Positions 7,256 to 16,857 of a stretch of 64,000 nt of DNA are shown here, one piece after another. This DNA comes from Maridesulfovibrio sp050916235. GTDB lineage: Bacteria > Desulfobacterota > Desulfovibrionia > Desulfovibrionales > Desulfovibrionaceae. Under the pieces are notes generated by a model that saw nothing but the letters and a program-made list of their open reading frames with translations, was not told the DNA's origin and ran no database searches. The translations under genes were made by a program, and so were the position numbers. The stretch lies in contig NZ_CP104854.1 of NCBI RefSeq assembly GCF_050916235.1, positions 744,001 through 808,000 on the forward strand. The letters are read 5' to 3'. How positions within the stretch are numbered: the first letter of the stretch is position 1; every line of letters begins with the position of its first letter.

Positions 7256-9946
7256 CTATCTTCCCTTGATCTTTTCAATCAGTCTGAACACGGCCGGAAG
7301 AACGACCATGCATCCAACAAGACAGGTAGCTGAACCTGCAACCATAATTCCGCCCAGCGAAGCCAGTCCACGGTGATGAGCCAGCAACAGCCCCCCGAAC
7401 CCGATCATGGTTGTGCAGAAACTCAATCCCACCGCCACAGGTGTACTGGTATGGTAGAGTCTTTCTCCGGGTGCCAGTTCTTTCCAGCGTGCCAGAAAAT
7501 GGACTCCCCCGTCCACGCCGATGGCTATAAGAACAGGAATAGCAAAGAAGTTCGCCAAATTGAAGCTCAGGCCCGTTAGTCCCATAATTTCGAGCAGCCA
7601 GAAAATCCCTGCAACCAGCGGCACCAGAGTAAGCAGCACATAGCTGATGCTGAAGGAGGTAAGGAAAAGAATCGCGGCAACAAGAACAAGGGTCAGCCCG
7701 GCGGCCTGCAGAAAGGTCTCACGCATAAGCAGTGAGGATTCCAGAACAACCACGGGTACTCCAGTAACATCCGGGTCGATCTTGCGCAGGTCAGCGACGA
7801 AAGAGGTAAGCTTGTCAAAATCCCAGACGTTATCCACCGGTGAGACCTTGACCATGAACATTCCGTCCTTGCCGATGTACATGGAACGCAGCTGTTCCGG
7901 CAGGGAGTCAGGTGTAACCGACCGCACTTCCAGAATCTCTTTCAGCCATTTAAACGAATCCGATAGTTCCGCAACCAGCCTGCTCTGCATGGGGGCAAGG
8001 TTCAGAGTTACTGAAGGGTTCTCTTCGATCAGATCAATGCACTTCTCAGCTTTTCCGATAATCGCTGAAACCATATTCAGCTCATCCTTGGCCCCGGCTG
8101 AAAAAAGCTTTTCCTCCAGCCCCTCAAGAGCTTCAATGAGGTTTGCAAGCGCGACTTGCAGCTTGGCAGGCTCAAGTGTTGTGAATTCGGACCGGTCAAA
8201 ATCGATACCATCCAGAACCTTTGCCTCACCACGCAGAATTTCGGCCTTTTCCTTCTGCCCTTCCGGCAGATAATCGAGAATGGATTCCACGCGCCCTACG
8301 GAGGGAACCTTTTTCAGCTCGGCTATCAGCGAACGGACACCTTCAAGGTCCGGTCTGGTCATGACCGCAAACCACGTTGACTCATCGGATTCATTAATGA
8401 GCACGTGTTCGTATTCCACGGATTCAAGACCCTTGGCCTGAAGCTCCAGTAGATTGTAATTGAATCCTGCCTTCTTTATGCCCGGAACGGCCAGCACGGT
8501 AACAACCGCAAAGAACAGCAGTACCGCGACCGGACGGGATACAATCTTTTCCATGAACGGCATTGTTGCCATTCGCGGACGGGAAGACGGGAAAAGGTTG
8601 CGCCGTCCGGCAATAAGCAGCATGGCCGGAAGAACGGTCAGCATGGAAATCAGGCAGAATATGATTCCGGTTCCGCCCACCAGTCCGAGTTCGGCAAGGC
8701 CCACAAAATCCTGCCCCAATACAGCATAAAAAGCACAGACCGAGGTCAGAGCACCAAGCAGCACTCCGGGTCCGGTATGGATGAGAGACTCCTCAACAGC
8801 CTCGTCCGGCGTCATTCCGGCATTGGTCGCCTCAACATAGCGCATAACTACATGGATACCGAAATCCACTCCGATACCGACCAGAACCAGTGCAAAAACA
8901 ATGGACAGCAGGTTAAGGCTGCCCAGCGTCACCAGTGTGAACCCGAAAGTCCAGGCCATGGCGCAGAAAAGGGAGGCCATAACCAGCATGGGACGCAGCC
9001 AGCCGTGAAGAATTACCATGAACAGCAGCCCCACCACCAGAATCGAGATTATGGCTGCAATGGTCATATCCTGATCGGTAGTGTGCATTTCGTCTGCAGA
9101 CAGGACCGGGCGTCCGGTCAGACCGGCTTCAATCTCCGGGAATTCGGCTCTTGTCTGGTCCAGAGCTTCGCGCACAAAGGTCAAGGAAGGCCCGATAACA
9201 TCCATGGCCCCGAAATCCTTCTTGGGCAGAATGCGCATTATCAGAAGCTTTCCATTGCGGGTGTAGAAATAATGAATTCCGGCCTTATCCAGCCCCAGAA
9301 CAGGATCAGCAGCAATCGCTGGATCAGCGCCGCTGGTCAGGGTTCTCTCCATTTGCCCCACAAAGAAATCGAGGGAACTCATCACAGGCCAGAACATCTC
9401 CGGTCCCGCACTTCCTGAGCCGGATTTCCCGGAGAGGAGCTCCGAGGTCATGTTCAGAAATTTCGGCAGGCCCGGTTCCTCGAACCACTGGCGTCCCAGC
9501 GGCCCGAAATCGCGGGCCAGATTCACGAATTCACGCAACTCGTCCTGACTGGCGAACATGAGCACACCGGGCCCCATATCCCGCGCGGACATGGCGTAAT
9601 GAACTTCTTTGACCAGCTCAGGATGTTTTTCCAGTCTTTTAGCCATGGCAACAGCAAATCTGGCAGCATTTTCCCTGCCGGACTCAGTGTCGCCGGTCCT
9701 GATGACCACAAACATGTATTCCTGATCGCCGAAATTCCTGATCTGCTCCAGATTTCTCTTCTGGAACGGCAGCTCATGGGAAATGAGATTGTCCTGATCG
9801 CTGTCAAGGCGCAGCCAGAGAGCCGAGGAAATCCCGCAGACCGCAGCCAGCAGAATCCCGAGGATAACTATCATTGCCGGGGCCTTGCGGACCATGCTCC
9901 ATAGCCCACGAATCAGCGAAACTTGTATGTCTTTGTAAAATTTCAC
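7256..9946 (-). CDS. hpnN: Hopanoid exporter HpnN (MMPL/RND family)
   Basis: A large inner-membrane RND-type transporter of 896 residues. One N-terminal helix is followed by a big periplasmic loop, a block of about five helices (about 285-460, with GIGVDFGIHVVMRY in the middle), a second periplasmic loop and a C-terminal block with the repeat-related motif AIGVDGGVHFLARW. This duplicated GxGVDxGxH pattern marks the MMPL branch. HpnN is known to move hopanoids towards the outer membrane in other bacteria. The start is GTG 9946 with a weak ribosome site. The next gene begins 3 bases after its stop, and hpnO lies upstream on the same strand. The neighbours (hpnO, hpnH, hpnG) support the specific hopanoid assignment. 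Confidence 0.9.
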   Translation of the reverse strand: MKFYKDIQVSLIRGLWSMVRKAPAMIVILGILLAAVCGISSALWLRLDSDQDNLISHELPFQKRNLEQIRNFGDQEYMFVVIRTGDTESGRENAARFAVAMAKRLEKHPELVKEVHYAMSARDMGPGVLMFASQDELREFVNLARDFGPLGRQWFEEPGLPKFLNMTSELLSGKSGSGSAGPEMFWPVMSSLDFFVGQMERTLTSGADPAIAADPVLGLDKAGIHYFYTRNGKLLIMRILPKKDFGAMDVIGPSLTFVREALDQTRAEFPEIEAGLTGRPVLSADEMHTTDQDMTIAAIISILVVGLLFMVILHGWLRPMLVMASLFCAMAWTFGFTLVTLGSLNLLSIVFALVLVGIGVDFGIHVVMRYVEATNAGMTPDEAVEESLIHTGPGVLLGALTSVCAFYAVLGQDFVGLAELGLVGGTGIIFCLISMLTVLPAMLLIAGRRNLFPSSRPRMATMPFMEKIVSRPVAVLLFFAVVTVLAVPGIKKAGFNYNLLELQAKGLESVEYEHVLINESDESTWFAVMTRPDLEGVRSLIAELKKVPSVGRVESILDYLPEGQKEKAEILRGEAKVLDGIDFDRSEFTTLEPAKLQVALANLIEALEGLEEKLFSAGAKDELNMVSAIIGKAEKCIDLIEENPSVTLNLAPMQSRLVAELSDSFKWLKEILEVRSVTPDSLPEQLRSMYIGKDGMFMVKVSPVDNVWDFDKLTSFVADLRKIDPDVTGVPVVVLESSLLMRETFLQAAGLTLVLVAAILFLTSFSISYVLLTLVPLVAGIFWLLEIMGLTGLSFNLANFFAIPVLIAIGVDGGVHFLARWKELAPGERLYHTSTPVAVGLSFCTTMIGFGGLLLAHHRGLASLGGIMVAGSATCLVGCMVVLPAVFRLIEKIKGR

Positions 9947-10002
9947 TTAATACCATGCCCGTATCAATCAACACGGGGCTTTTCTTGAAAATATACAAAC
10001 GA

Positions 10003-10035
10003 AAGAAGGCAAACCATAACACAGTCTGCCTTCCT
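10003..10035 (-). terminator. Possible terminator or attenuator between hpnO and hpnN
   Basis: GAAGGCA (10005-10011) pairs with TGCCTTC (10027-10033). Read on the minus strand, the stem follows the hpnO stop and leads into TTTCGTTTG. The U-run is broken, so read-through into hpnN is plausible. Confidence 0.45.
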
Positions 10036-10076
10036 TGATAAACTGATTGCCCGCCGTACAAGCGGAATCATGTCGG

Positions 10077-11459
10077 CTAAGAAGTCTTTGCAGTGCGAAT
10101 ACCAAGATCCTTGACGGTCTTCCATGCCGACCCGGTAATCTTGTGTGCTTCCTTAAGCACGTCGTCCATCGCGGCGATGAACTTGTCCACGTCCTCATCA
10201 TTGATCATGAGCGGAGGCAGAATCTTGACTGTATCCAGTCCGTGTCCGGCAACCTGGCTCAGAATGTTATGCTTCTCAAGAAGTGGCATGGTTATCATCT
10301 GGCAGAACAGGTCCGCATTCATCTTGTGCAGCAGTTTCCAGCTGGCTTTCAGAGTCATGGATTTGGGTTCGCCGAACTGCATGCCTACCATCAAGCCCTT
10401 TCCACGGACCTCGGCAAGCATCTCATATTTTTCGACCAGCTTCTGCATGCCTTCCAGAATACGCTCACCCATTCTGGAGGCATTCTCCACAAGGTTCTCG
10501 TTCTCAAGGACTTCAATGGTGGCAAGCCCCGCAGCCATAGCCAGATCATTCTGGCCAAAGGTATTGGAGTGAGCAAAGCAGCGTTCCATGGAATCAAAGA
10601 TCTTGCCGTGAATCTCCCGGGTGGTGATAATCGCGCCCACCGGGATAAACCCTCCGGAAAGAGCCTTGGAAATGACCAGCAGATCAGGCTTGACTCCCCA
10701 GTGCTCGACCGCGAACATTTTTCCGGTCCGTCCCATGCCGCACTGAACTTCATCAGCAATCATGTAGGTGCCGTAGCGGTCACAGAGTTCACGCGCACCC
10801 TGCAGGTAACCGTCCTCGGGAACGAAAACGCCCTTACCCTGGACCGTTTCAAATATAAATGCCCCGACATCTCCGCCGCGAAGGGCCTCTTCAAGGGCTT
10901 CAAGATCGTTGAACGGGACCGCCTTGCAGTCGGGCAGAAGAGGTTCGTTGCGGTCACGGAACTCACGGTTTGCGTTTACGGACAGGGAGCCGAGCGTAAG
11001 TCCATGAAAAGCATGATGACAATGCACAACTTTATGTTTGCCACTGGCCTGACGGGCAAATTTAAGCGCGCCTTCCACCCCTTCGGTTCCGGAGTTGGTG
11101 AAGAACACGGCATCTAGGTCGCCGGGAGCTATCTGAGCCAGCTTTTCCGCCAGCATACCGGATAGCACGCCAATATCCATCTGCACAAGGCTGGCGGTCT
11201 TGGCATCGATTGTTTCGTGCAGCACCTGCGCCACATGCGGATGGTTACGGCCGATGTTGTAGACGCCAAACCCGGAGAGAAAGTCGAGAACCTTGACGCC
11301 ATTCGGATCGGTCAGGTACGCGCCCTCGGCCGAAACATAATTCCTGTTGTAGCCTATAACTTCAAGAACCCGCACAAACTGGGGGTTCACGTATTTCCGG
11401 TGAAGATCGTAAACTTCAGCTATTCTTTCCTTATATTTCCTAACAATCTCAGTACTCAT
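10077..11459 (-). CDS. hpnO: Class III PLP-dependent aminotransferase, probable HpnO
   Basis: A 460-residue fold-type I aminotransferase. It has the PLP phosphate loop TNSGTEG (121-127), the stacking region HHAFHG (148-153), the pyridine-nitrogen Asp in IADEVQ (Asp236) and the Schiff-base lysine in VISKALSGG (Lys265). HpnO converts the oxidised C35 end of ribosylhopane to the amine, giving aminobacteriohopanetriol. The frame is open to 11564, but ATG 11459 is chosen because GGAG lies eight bases upstream and the upstream part has no family similarity. It is divergent from ispH and upstream of hpnN. Without the hopanoid neighbours it could be called an acetylornithine/ornithine-type aminotransferase; the context makes HpnO more likely. 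Confidence 0.8.
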   Translation of the reverse strand: MSTEIVRKYKERIAEVYDLHRKYVNPQFVRVLEVIGYNRNYVSAEGAYLTDPNGVKVLDFLSGFGVYNIGRNHPHVAQVLHETIDAKTASLVQMDIGVLSGMLAEKLAQIAPGDLDAVFFTNSGTEGVEGALKFARQASGKHKVVHCHHAFHGLTLGSLSVNANREFRDRNEPLLPDCKAVPFNDLEALEEALRGGDVGAFIFETVQGKGVFVPEDGYLQGARELCDRYGTYMIADEVQCGMGRTGKMFAVEHWGVKPDLLVISKALSGGFIPVGAIITTREIHGKIFDSMERCFAHSNTFGQNDLAMAAGLATIEVLENENLVENASRMGERILEGMQKLVEKYEMLAEVRGKGLMVGMQFGEPKSMTLKASWKLLHKMNADLFCQMITMPLLEKHNILSQVAGHGLDTVKILPPLMINDEDVDKFIAAMDDVLKEAHKITGSAWKTVKDLGIRTAKTS

Positions 11460-11598
11460 TTTCAGGCTCCAATATCCTATTAAGTGCAATTGAATACGAA
11501 TTTTCCGAGAAATACTCCCCTTCCTTTTTGCGGTCAATGGATTATGGCCGATACAAGTCCACATTCACACATTGCCAAATACGGGGATGGGCTGTAAC

Positions 11599-11627
11599 TT
11601 GACCCGGATAAACCGGACGATTATTGC
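11599..11627 (+). promoter_or_regulatory. Candidate sigma-70 promoter of ispH
   Basis: TTGACC (11599-11604), a 17-base spacer and TATTGC (11622-11627) lie about 35 bases before the ispH start codon. The -35 matches five of six consensus bases; the -10 is weaker. Confidence 0.45.
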
Positions 11628-11662
11628 GAAAACACGCAACAAATAAATCAGGAGGCCATTAG

Positions 11663-12511
11663 ATGGTTGAAGTAATCAGAGCCGAAACCGCAGGATTCTG
11701 CATGGGCGTTGACCTTGCCCTCAACAAACTCGACTCTCTCATCGATAAAAACGAACACGGAAAAATATATATTCTGGGACCGATCATCCACAACCCGCAG
11801 GTTCTGGAAGACTACGAAAAAAGAGGCGTAATCACCGCCAACAGCCCGGAAGAAGTTCCAGAAGGCGCTTTCGTGGTCATCAGAGCCCACGGGATACCCA
11901 AAATGGCTGAAGAAGAACTCCGCTCCCGGGGAGTGAAGGTCATTGACGCAACCTGCCCCAAGGTAAAAAAAGCCCAGTTGCTGATCAAGAGAAACACTGA
12001 GGATGACCGCATTCTGCTCCTCTACGGCGAAGACAGTCACCCGGAAGTAAAAGGGCTGCTGAGCTACGCTCCTTCCGGCACCCATCTTTTCGACTCCATG
12101 GAAGAACTTGCGGAAATCGAGCTTGATCCTTCCAAAAAATACTGTCTGGCAGCACAGACCACGCAGGACCGGATCATCTACGAGGAAAGCATCAAGTTCC
12201 TTGAGAGCAAGGGCATTGATTTCGTGACCCTCAACACCATCTGCGATGCCACCCGCCAGCGTCAGGAAGAAGCAATCGCCCTGTCCGCCGAAGTTGACCA
12301 TATGATTGTTGTCGGTGGGCGGATAAGCGGAAACACCCGCCGTCTGGTACAGGTGGTTGAAACCGCAGGCACCAAGTGCACACATGTTGAGGTTGCAGAC
12401 GAACTGCCTCTCGATGAGCTCAAGGACCTGAAAAGGATCGGACTCACAGCCGGGGCTTCCACCCCCAAACACCTGGTGGACGGAATTCAGCAGATTCTGG
12501 AAGAGCTTTAA
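11663..12511 (+). CDS. ispH: 4-hydroxy-3-methylbut-2-enyl diphosphate reductase IspH (LytB)
   Basis: IspH is the last enzyme of the MEP pathway and reduces HMBPP to IPP and DMAPP with an iron-sulfur cluster. The three cluster cysteines are present (Cys13 in GFCMGV, Cys98 in DATCPK, Cys194 in NTICDAT). So are the diphosphate-binding histidines His43, His76 and His126 and the catalytic Glu128 (SHPEVKG). At 282 residues it has the normal length for the family. The start ATG has a strong AGGAGG seven bases upstream. It is divergent from hpnO and supplies isoprenoid units for hopanoid synthesis, so its place beside the hpn genes makes metabolic sense. Another MEP gene, ispE, lies at 50.6 kb. Confidence 0.96.
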   Translation: MVEVIRAETAGFCMGVDLALNKLDSLIDKNEHGKIYILGPIIHNPQVLEDYEKRGVITANSPEEVPEGAFVVIRAHGIPKMAEEELRSRGVKVIDATCPKVKKAQLLIKRNTEDDRILLLYGEDSHPEVKGLLSYAPSGTHLFDSMEELAEIELDPSKKYCLAAQTTQDRIIYEESIKFLESKGIDFVTLNTICDATRQRQEEAIALSAEVDHMIVVGGRISGNTRRLVQVVETAGTKCTHVEVADELPLDELKDLKRIGLTAGASTPKHLVDGIQQILEEL

Positions 12512-12618
12512 TCTCCGCGAATCCCGGAGAACCGGTTCATAAACAGATGAACATCCAGTTCCGCCCGGACTTCAGCCTGATCTCTCTGACGGCTTACAGT
12601 GCGGAATAGAAAATGAAA

Positions 12619-12660
12619 AAGGCCTGCAATATATTTCGATATTTGCAGGCCTTACCTTTT
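12619..12660. terminator. Terminator between ispH and the RND efflux gene
   Basis: An inverted repeat AAGGCCTGCAA (12619-12629) pairs with TTGCAGGCCTT (12642-12652). Read on the minus strand it ends in five T, which fits the RND gene; it may also serve ispH. Confidence 0.75.
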
Positions 12661-12699
12661 ACTATCTTGTTGAATAGAGCTTGATTTACCGGGATTTTT

Positions 12700-15600
12700 T
12701 CAATCTTTGCCCTGCTCAATAACCGCCGGATTCCACTCATACTTCTTAAATCCCTGCTTGAAGAACATGGAGTAAAGAACCGGGCAGAGAATCAGAGTCA
12801 GCACGGTTGCGAAGGAGAGTCCGGACATGATGCAGTTGGCCATGGGCCGCCACATCTCGCCGCCCTGCAATGAGAGCGGCACCATCCCGATGATGGTGGT
12901 GGTAGCAGTCATGATGATCGGACGTGCGCGCTCAAGAGAGGCGAGCACAATGGAATCATTAAGGGCCATCCCCCTGTTGCGCTGAATCTCGATGCGGTCA
13001 ATGAGCATGATGGCGTTGTTGACGATGATCCCCAGCAGACTGATCATACCCAGCATGGGCATGAACCCGAACGGAGAATTAGTCAGGATCATTCCCGGAG
13101 TGATCCCGCACATCATGGGCGGCAGGGTCAGCAGGATGATTAGCGGACGCCGGAAGGAGTTGAACTGGAAGATCAGCACCAGTACGAGCAGCCCCATGGC
13201 AAGGGGCATGTTGGCATTGATTGCCGCCTGACTTTCCTCACTCTTCTCGAACTCACCTCCGTAAGCGACAGAGTAACCCATCGGCCATTCCGGGGACTGC
13301 ATCATCCTGTTGATTTCAGGCCGTACCGCATCAAGGGTCTTCATGGCAAAGTAACCGTCAAACAGGTCGGCCTTGACGGTCATGGTCCGGGTCTGGTCCC
13401 TACGCCGTATATCCGAAGGCTGCCAGACCATTTTGGAAGACGCTATCTGGCTCAGGGGTACCGACTTGCCGTCCGTGTAGGAGTAGATGTTGATGCTTTC
13501 AAGCTTGTCCAGCCTGTTACGGAAAGCCTCTTCACTGCGCAGCAGGATGGGTATGTTTATATCTCCTTCGCGATAGGTCGAAGCCTGATAGCCACTCATT
13601 GACGACTGAAGCGACGCTGCAACGTCAAAGCTTGAAAGCCCTGCCTGACGGGCCTTGTTCTGGTCCACGTCCACGACCATCTTCTTGGTCCACTGTCCCC
13701 AGTCGTCCCATACACGGGCAACTCCGGGTGTATGTTCAAGCAGTGCGGCAATCCTGTCACGCAGTTTATAAAGAGTTGCCTGATCCGAACCGGAAATACG
13801 AATCTGGACCGGGGCACCAACCGGAGGACCGTTCATCAGCTTTTTAAGGCTGAAATCGGCATCAGGAAACTTTGCCTTGATTTCCTGACGGGTGCGTTCA
13901 ATCACCGCATCAGTGTCAGGAACGCTTTTGGTGTTTACGACGAACGTTGCAAGGTTATCGTTGCGCTGCTCAAGGTTGAGCGGCAGATACCAGCGGGGTC
14001 CGCCGTGCCCTATGAACGTTCCGACACTGTCAACGCCCTCGTCTGCAAGCAGGAATTGTTCAAGCCTGCCCACCTCTTCAGCAGTGGTGGTAATGTCAGA
14101 TCCGAACGGCTGCCAGAAATCAATGGTGAACTGAGCCCTTTCGTTGGGCGGAAAGAACATCTTGGGAACAAACTTGAATCCCCAGAATGCGACAACGCAT
14201 CCGGCCAGCACCACGGCAAGAAAGGCAGGGCGATGCTTGAGGCAGAAGATCAGCATACCCCGGTACGCCCTGTACAGGCGACTGGAAAATGTCTGAATCA
14301 TTACTTTCGGCTTAAGGACGTAATAGCAGAGCATCGGAACCATGGACATGGACAGGCCCCAGGAACAGAGCAGAGTCAGGCTGACCACGATGAAAAGGGA
14401 AAAGCAGTATTCCCCGGTTGTGTTTTCCGCCAGCGGAATGGGCAGGAAGGCGAATACAGTAGTCAGGGACGCGGCAAGAAGCGGCATCCACAATTCGGAT
14501 ACCGATCCGACCACGGCCTTCATGCGATCCTCCCCTGCTGCAAGGCGCACCAGAATAGCTTCCGAAACAACAACCCCGTTATCAACAAGAATACCGAGAG
14601 ATATTATCAGGGAGGCAATGGAAATCCTCTGCATGCCGACATCAAAGAGCGGCATCAGCCCGATACAGCCGAGCATGGCCATGGGAACCAGTGAACCGGC
14701 AACAAGGCCTGTCCTGAATCCGGCAAACGCCAGAATTACGACAACAACGAAGACAAATGACTCCAGCAGGTTGAGCATGAAGTCGGAAACTGCTGTCTCA
14801 ACGTAATCCGGCTGATAGACAACAATGTTGTACTCCATGCCGTGATAGAGATCCTTGGAAAGCTCATCGAGCTTTGCAGTAACAAGCTCACCTACTTCCA
14901 TGATGTTGTTGCCGTCTGCCATGGACACGGCCAGCATGATGGCCGGTTCACCGTTGTAGCGGGCAAGAACTCCCGGAGGATCGGCAAAACCGCGGGTAAC
15001 CTTGGTCACATCGGAAAGCTTGAGAGACGATTTCATGCCCTCAATCCGCATGGAAAGATTGGCAATGTCGTCAACGGACTGGAATTCCCCGGTGGGCTCA
15101 ATATAGATCCGCTCCGGTCCGACCTTGGACGAACCGCTGGGCCTGATCGAGTTCTGGTGGTCGATCATCTGCCCCAGAGCAAAAGGGCTGATCCCTGCAG
15201 CGGCCATGCGCGAGTTGGAAAAGTCTACAAAGATACGCTCGTCCTGCAAGCCCCAGCGCTCGACCTTGCCTACACTTGGAATCTCCAGAAGCTTGTCGCG
15301 GGTGTAGTCGGCGACATCCTTTAATTCCCGGTAGGAAAAACCATCCCCGGTCAGGGCCACAAGAATACCGTAAACATCACCGAACTCGTCGTTGATGCTC
15401 GGAGTCATGGCTTCGGGGGGCAACGAAGAAGCAGCATCGGAAACCTTGTTGCGCAGTTTCTGCCAGATGGGTTTCATGTCCTTCTGGTTATCCTGAAACT
15501 CGACCTCAATAATTGAAAGACCGGTCATAGACTGAGAGCGGACGTTCTTGATTACGTCGATCTCCCTGATCTTCTCCTCAAGCTTGTCGGTAACCAGCTC

Positions 15601-15780
15601 CTCCACCCGCTGAGGCGATGCACCGGGAAATGCGGTTATGACTACAGCCGTGCGGATGGTGAAATCCGGGTCCTCAGCCTTGGGAATGTTCATAAAGGTC
15701 ATCACCCCGCCGAGGGCGATAAGCAGAAACAGGGCTATGGAAGTGCGGTTGTTTTCAATGCACCATCTGGCAAGGTTCAC
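12700..15780 (-). CDS. RND efflux pump inner-membrane subunit (AcrB/HAE family)
   Basis: A 1026-residue proton-driven exporter with the standard twelve-helix layout and two large periplasmic loops. Visible hallmarks are the N-terminal helix ending in MNIPKAEDPDFTIRTAVV, the helix-4 region ISLGILVDNGVVVSEAILV with its conserved Asp, and the late SLLGIIVNNAIMLIDRIE. The start is GTG with GGGAGGA just upstream. It overlaps the stop of the membrane-fusion gene by four bases (GTGA), so the two are coupled. The third component, a TolC-type outer-membrane channel, is not next to it and must come from elsewhere. The proton-relay region and pump length look intact. Sequence does not show the substrate; drugs or hydrophobic organic compounds are likely. 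Confidence 0.94.
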   Translation of the reverse strand: MNLARWCIENNRTSIALFLLIALGGVMTFMNIPKAEDPDFTIRTAVVITAFPGASPQRVEELVTDKLEEKIREIDVIKNVRSQSMTGLSIIEVEFQDNQKDMKPIWQKLRNKVSDAASSLPPEAMTPSINDEFGDVYGILVALTGDGFSYRELKDVADYTRDKLLEIPSVGKVERWGLQDERIFVDFSNSRMAAAGISPFALGQMIDHQNSIRPSGSSKVGPERIYIEPTGEFQSVDDIANLSMRIEGMKSSLKLSDVTKVTRGFADPPGVLARYNGEPAIMLAVSMADGNNIMEVGELVTAKLDELSKDLYHGMEYNIVVYQPDYVETAVSDFMLNLLESFVFVVVVILAFAGFRTGLVAGSLVPMAMLGCIGLMPLFDVGMQRISIASLIISLGILVDNGVVVSEAILVRLAAGEDRMKAVVGSVSELWMPLLAASLTTVFAFLPIPLAENTTGEYCFSLFIVVSLTLLCSWGLSMSMVPMLCYYVLKPKVMIQTFSSRLYRAYRGMLIFCLKHRPAFLAVVLAGCVVAFWGFKFVPKMFFPPNERAQFTIDFWQPFGSDITTTAEEVGRLEQFLLADEGVDSVGTFIGHGGPRWYLPLNLEQRNDNLATFVVNTKSVPDTDAVIERTRQEIKAKFPDADFSLKKLMNGPPVGAPVQIRISGSDQATLYKLRDRIAALLEHTPGVARVWDDWGQWTKKMVVDVDQNKARQAGLSSFDVAASLQSSMSGYQASTYREGDINIPILLRSEEAFRNRLDKLESINIYSYTDGKSVPLSQIASSKMVWQPSDIRRRDQTRTMTVKADLFDGYFAMKTLDAVRPEINRMMQSPEWPMGYSVAYGGEFEKSEESQAAINANMPLAMGLLVLVLIFQFNSFRRPLIILLTLPPMMCGITPGMILTNSPFGFMPMLGMISLLGIIVNNAIMLIDRIEIQRNRGMALNDSIVLASLERARPIIMTATTTIIGMVPLSLQGGEMWRPMANCIMSGLSFATVLTLILCPVLYSMFFKQGFKKYEWNPAVIEQGKD

Positions 15781-16856
15781 GACAGTCCTCCCAGCTTACG
15801 GACCTGCATACCGTCCTTGAGGGAATGAACACCCCGGATAACAACCGTCTCACCGGAACGGAGTCCGCCGGTAATCTGGATGCCCTGCGTGGACAGCGGT
15901 CCCACGGTGACGTCCCTGCGCCGTACAACTGTGCCGTTCTCAAGAACCCAGACATACTTGCTGCCATCGGACGCACCGACCACGGCGGAAGGAGCAACAA
16001 AGACATTGCTGCTGGCTGAACGACCAAGGAACTTGACGTTGCCGGACATCCCGCTGCGCACAAGCTGCTCGGTATTGTCCAGATAAACCTTCACGGGGAA
16101 AGAAGAGCCTTCGTTGGTTCCGATACCCACTTCCATGATGACACCGTCCATGACCTTTCCGGGAAGGGCGTCAAAAGAGACCTGCACCTTCTCCCCTTCG
16201 CTGACATCGGAAATAAGGGTATCCGGCAAGGCGATGTACATCTTCATCTGCTTACCGGCATTAAAGCCCACTACGGTCTGACCGGACTGCACGTTCTGGT
16301 GAATATTCACCGCTACAGCACCTACCCAGCCGTCAAAAGGAGCCTGAAGCACAGTGTAGCGCAGACGCTTGCGGGCTATATCCAGCATCTTGGCCGAAGC
16401 ATTCAACTGGGCCTGGTAGGACTTGAAATCCGCGTCGGCCTGATCAAGTTCGGACTTGGAAACAACCTTGCGTTCGTACAAAGTACGGATACGGTCAACA
16501 TCAGCCTTGGCACGGACAAAATTGGCGCGCACCTGCTCAAGGTTGGACTCGCTCTGGCGGACTTCAAGTTCGTAGTCTGCAGGGTCCAGACGAGCAATAA
16601 CCTCACCTGCGCGGAATTTGCGTCCGATCTGATCACCGGGGAAAGAGATTATCTTCCCGCCGACCCGGAAAGAAAGATCGGACTGCAGGGCATCCTCAGC
16701 TGTTCCGGAAAATACCCACTGCCTGCTGGAAACACCCTCGCCGACCTGCATGGTCTTCACAGGGCGCAGAACGTCCTGCACCTGAGCGGTCTTTTCATTG
16801 CAGCCGCTCAGGGCAAAACTCAGCACCACGACTAAAACAAGTATAAATCTTTGCAT
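15777..16856 (-). CDS. RND efflux periplasmic adaptor (membrane fusion lipoprotein)
   Basis: A 359-residue adaptor linking the RND pump to an outer-membrane channel. It has a lipoprotein signal (lipobox LSGC, Cys19), a first beta segment, a biotinyl-lipoyl-like half domain, a coiled-coil hairpin around residues 95-160, the second lipoyl half (LQAPFDGWVGAVAVNIHQNV) and the beta-barrel and C-terminal membrane-proximal domains. The start ATG has AGGAGG nine bases upstream, and this ribosome site lies inside the last codons of the tetR gene. One base separates the tetR stop from this ATG. The gene is followed by the overlapping pump gene. Confidence 0.93.
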   Translation of the reverse strand: MQRFILVLVVVLSFALSGCNEKTAQVQDVLRPVKTMQVGEGVSSRQWVFSGTAEDALQSDLSFRVGGKIISFPGDQIGRKFRAGEVIARLDPADYELEVRQSESNLEQVRANFVRAKADVDRIRTLYERKVVSKSELDQADADFKSYQAQLNASAKMLDIARKRLRYTVLQAPFDGWVGAVAVNIHQNVQSGQTVVGFNAGKQMKMYIALPDTLISDVSEGEKVQVSFDALPGKVMDGVIMEVGIGTNEGSSFPVKVYLDNTEQLVRSGMSGNVKFLGRSASSNVFVAPSAVVGASDGSKYVWVLENGTVVRRRDVTVGPLSTQGIQITGGLRSGETVVIRGVHSLKDGMQVRKLGGLS

Positions 16857-16857
16857 T

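Noticed and set aside
11460..11564. Longer start of the hpnO frame
   Set aside because: The additional 35 residues are not aminotransferase-like, and ATG 11459 has a GGAG ribosome site.
11648..12472. A long minus-strand frame opposite ispH
   Set aside because: ispH has all three cluster cysteines and a strong ribosome site; the antisense frame has neither domain nor ribosome site.
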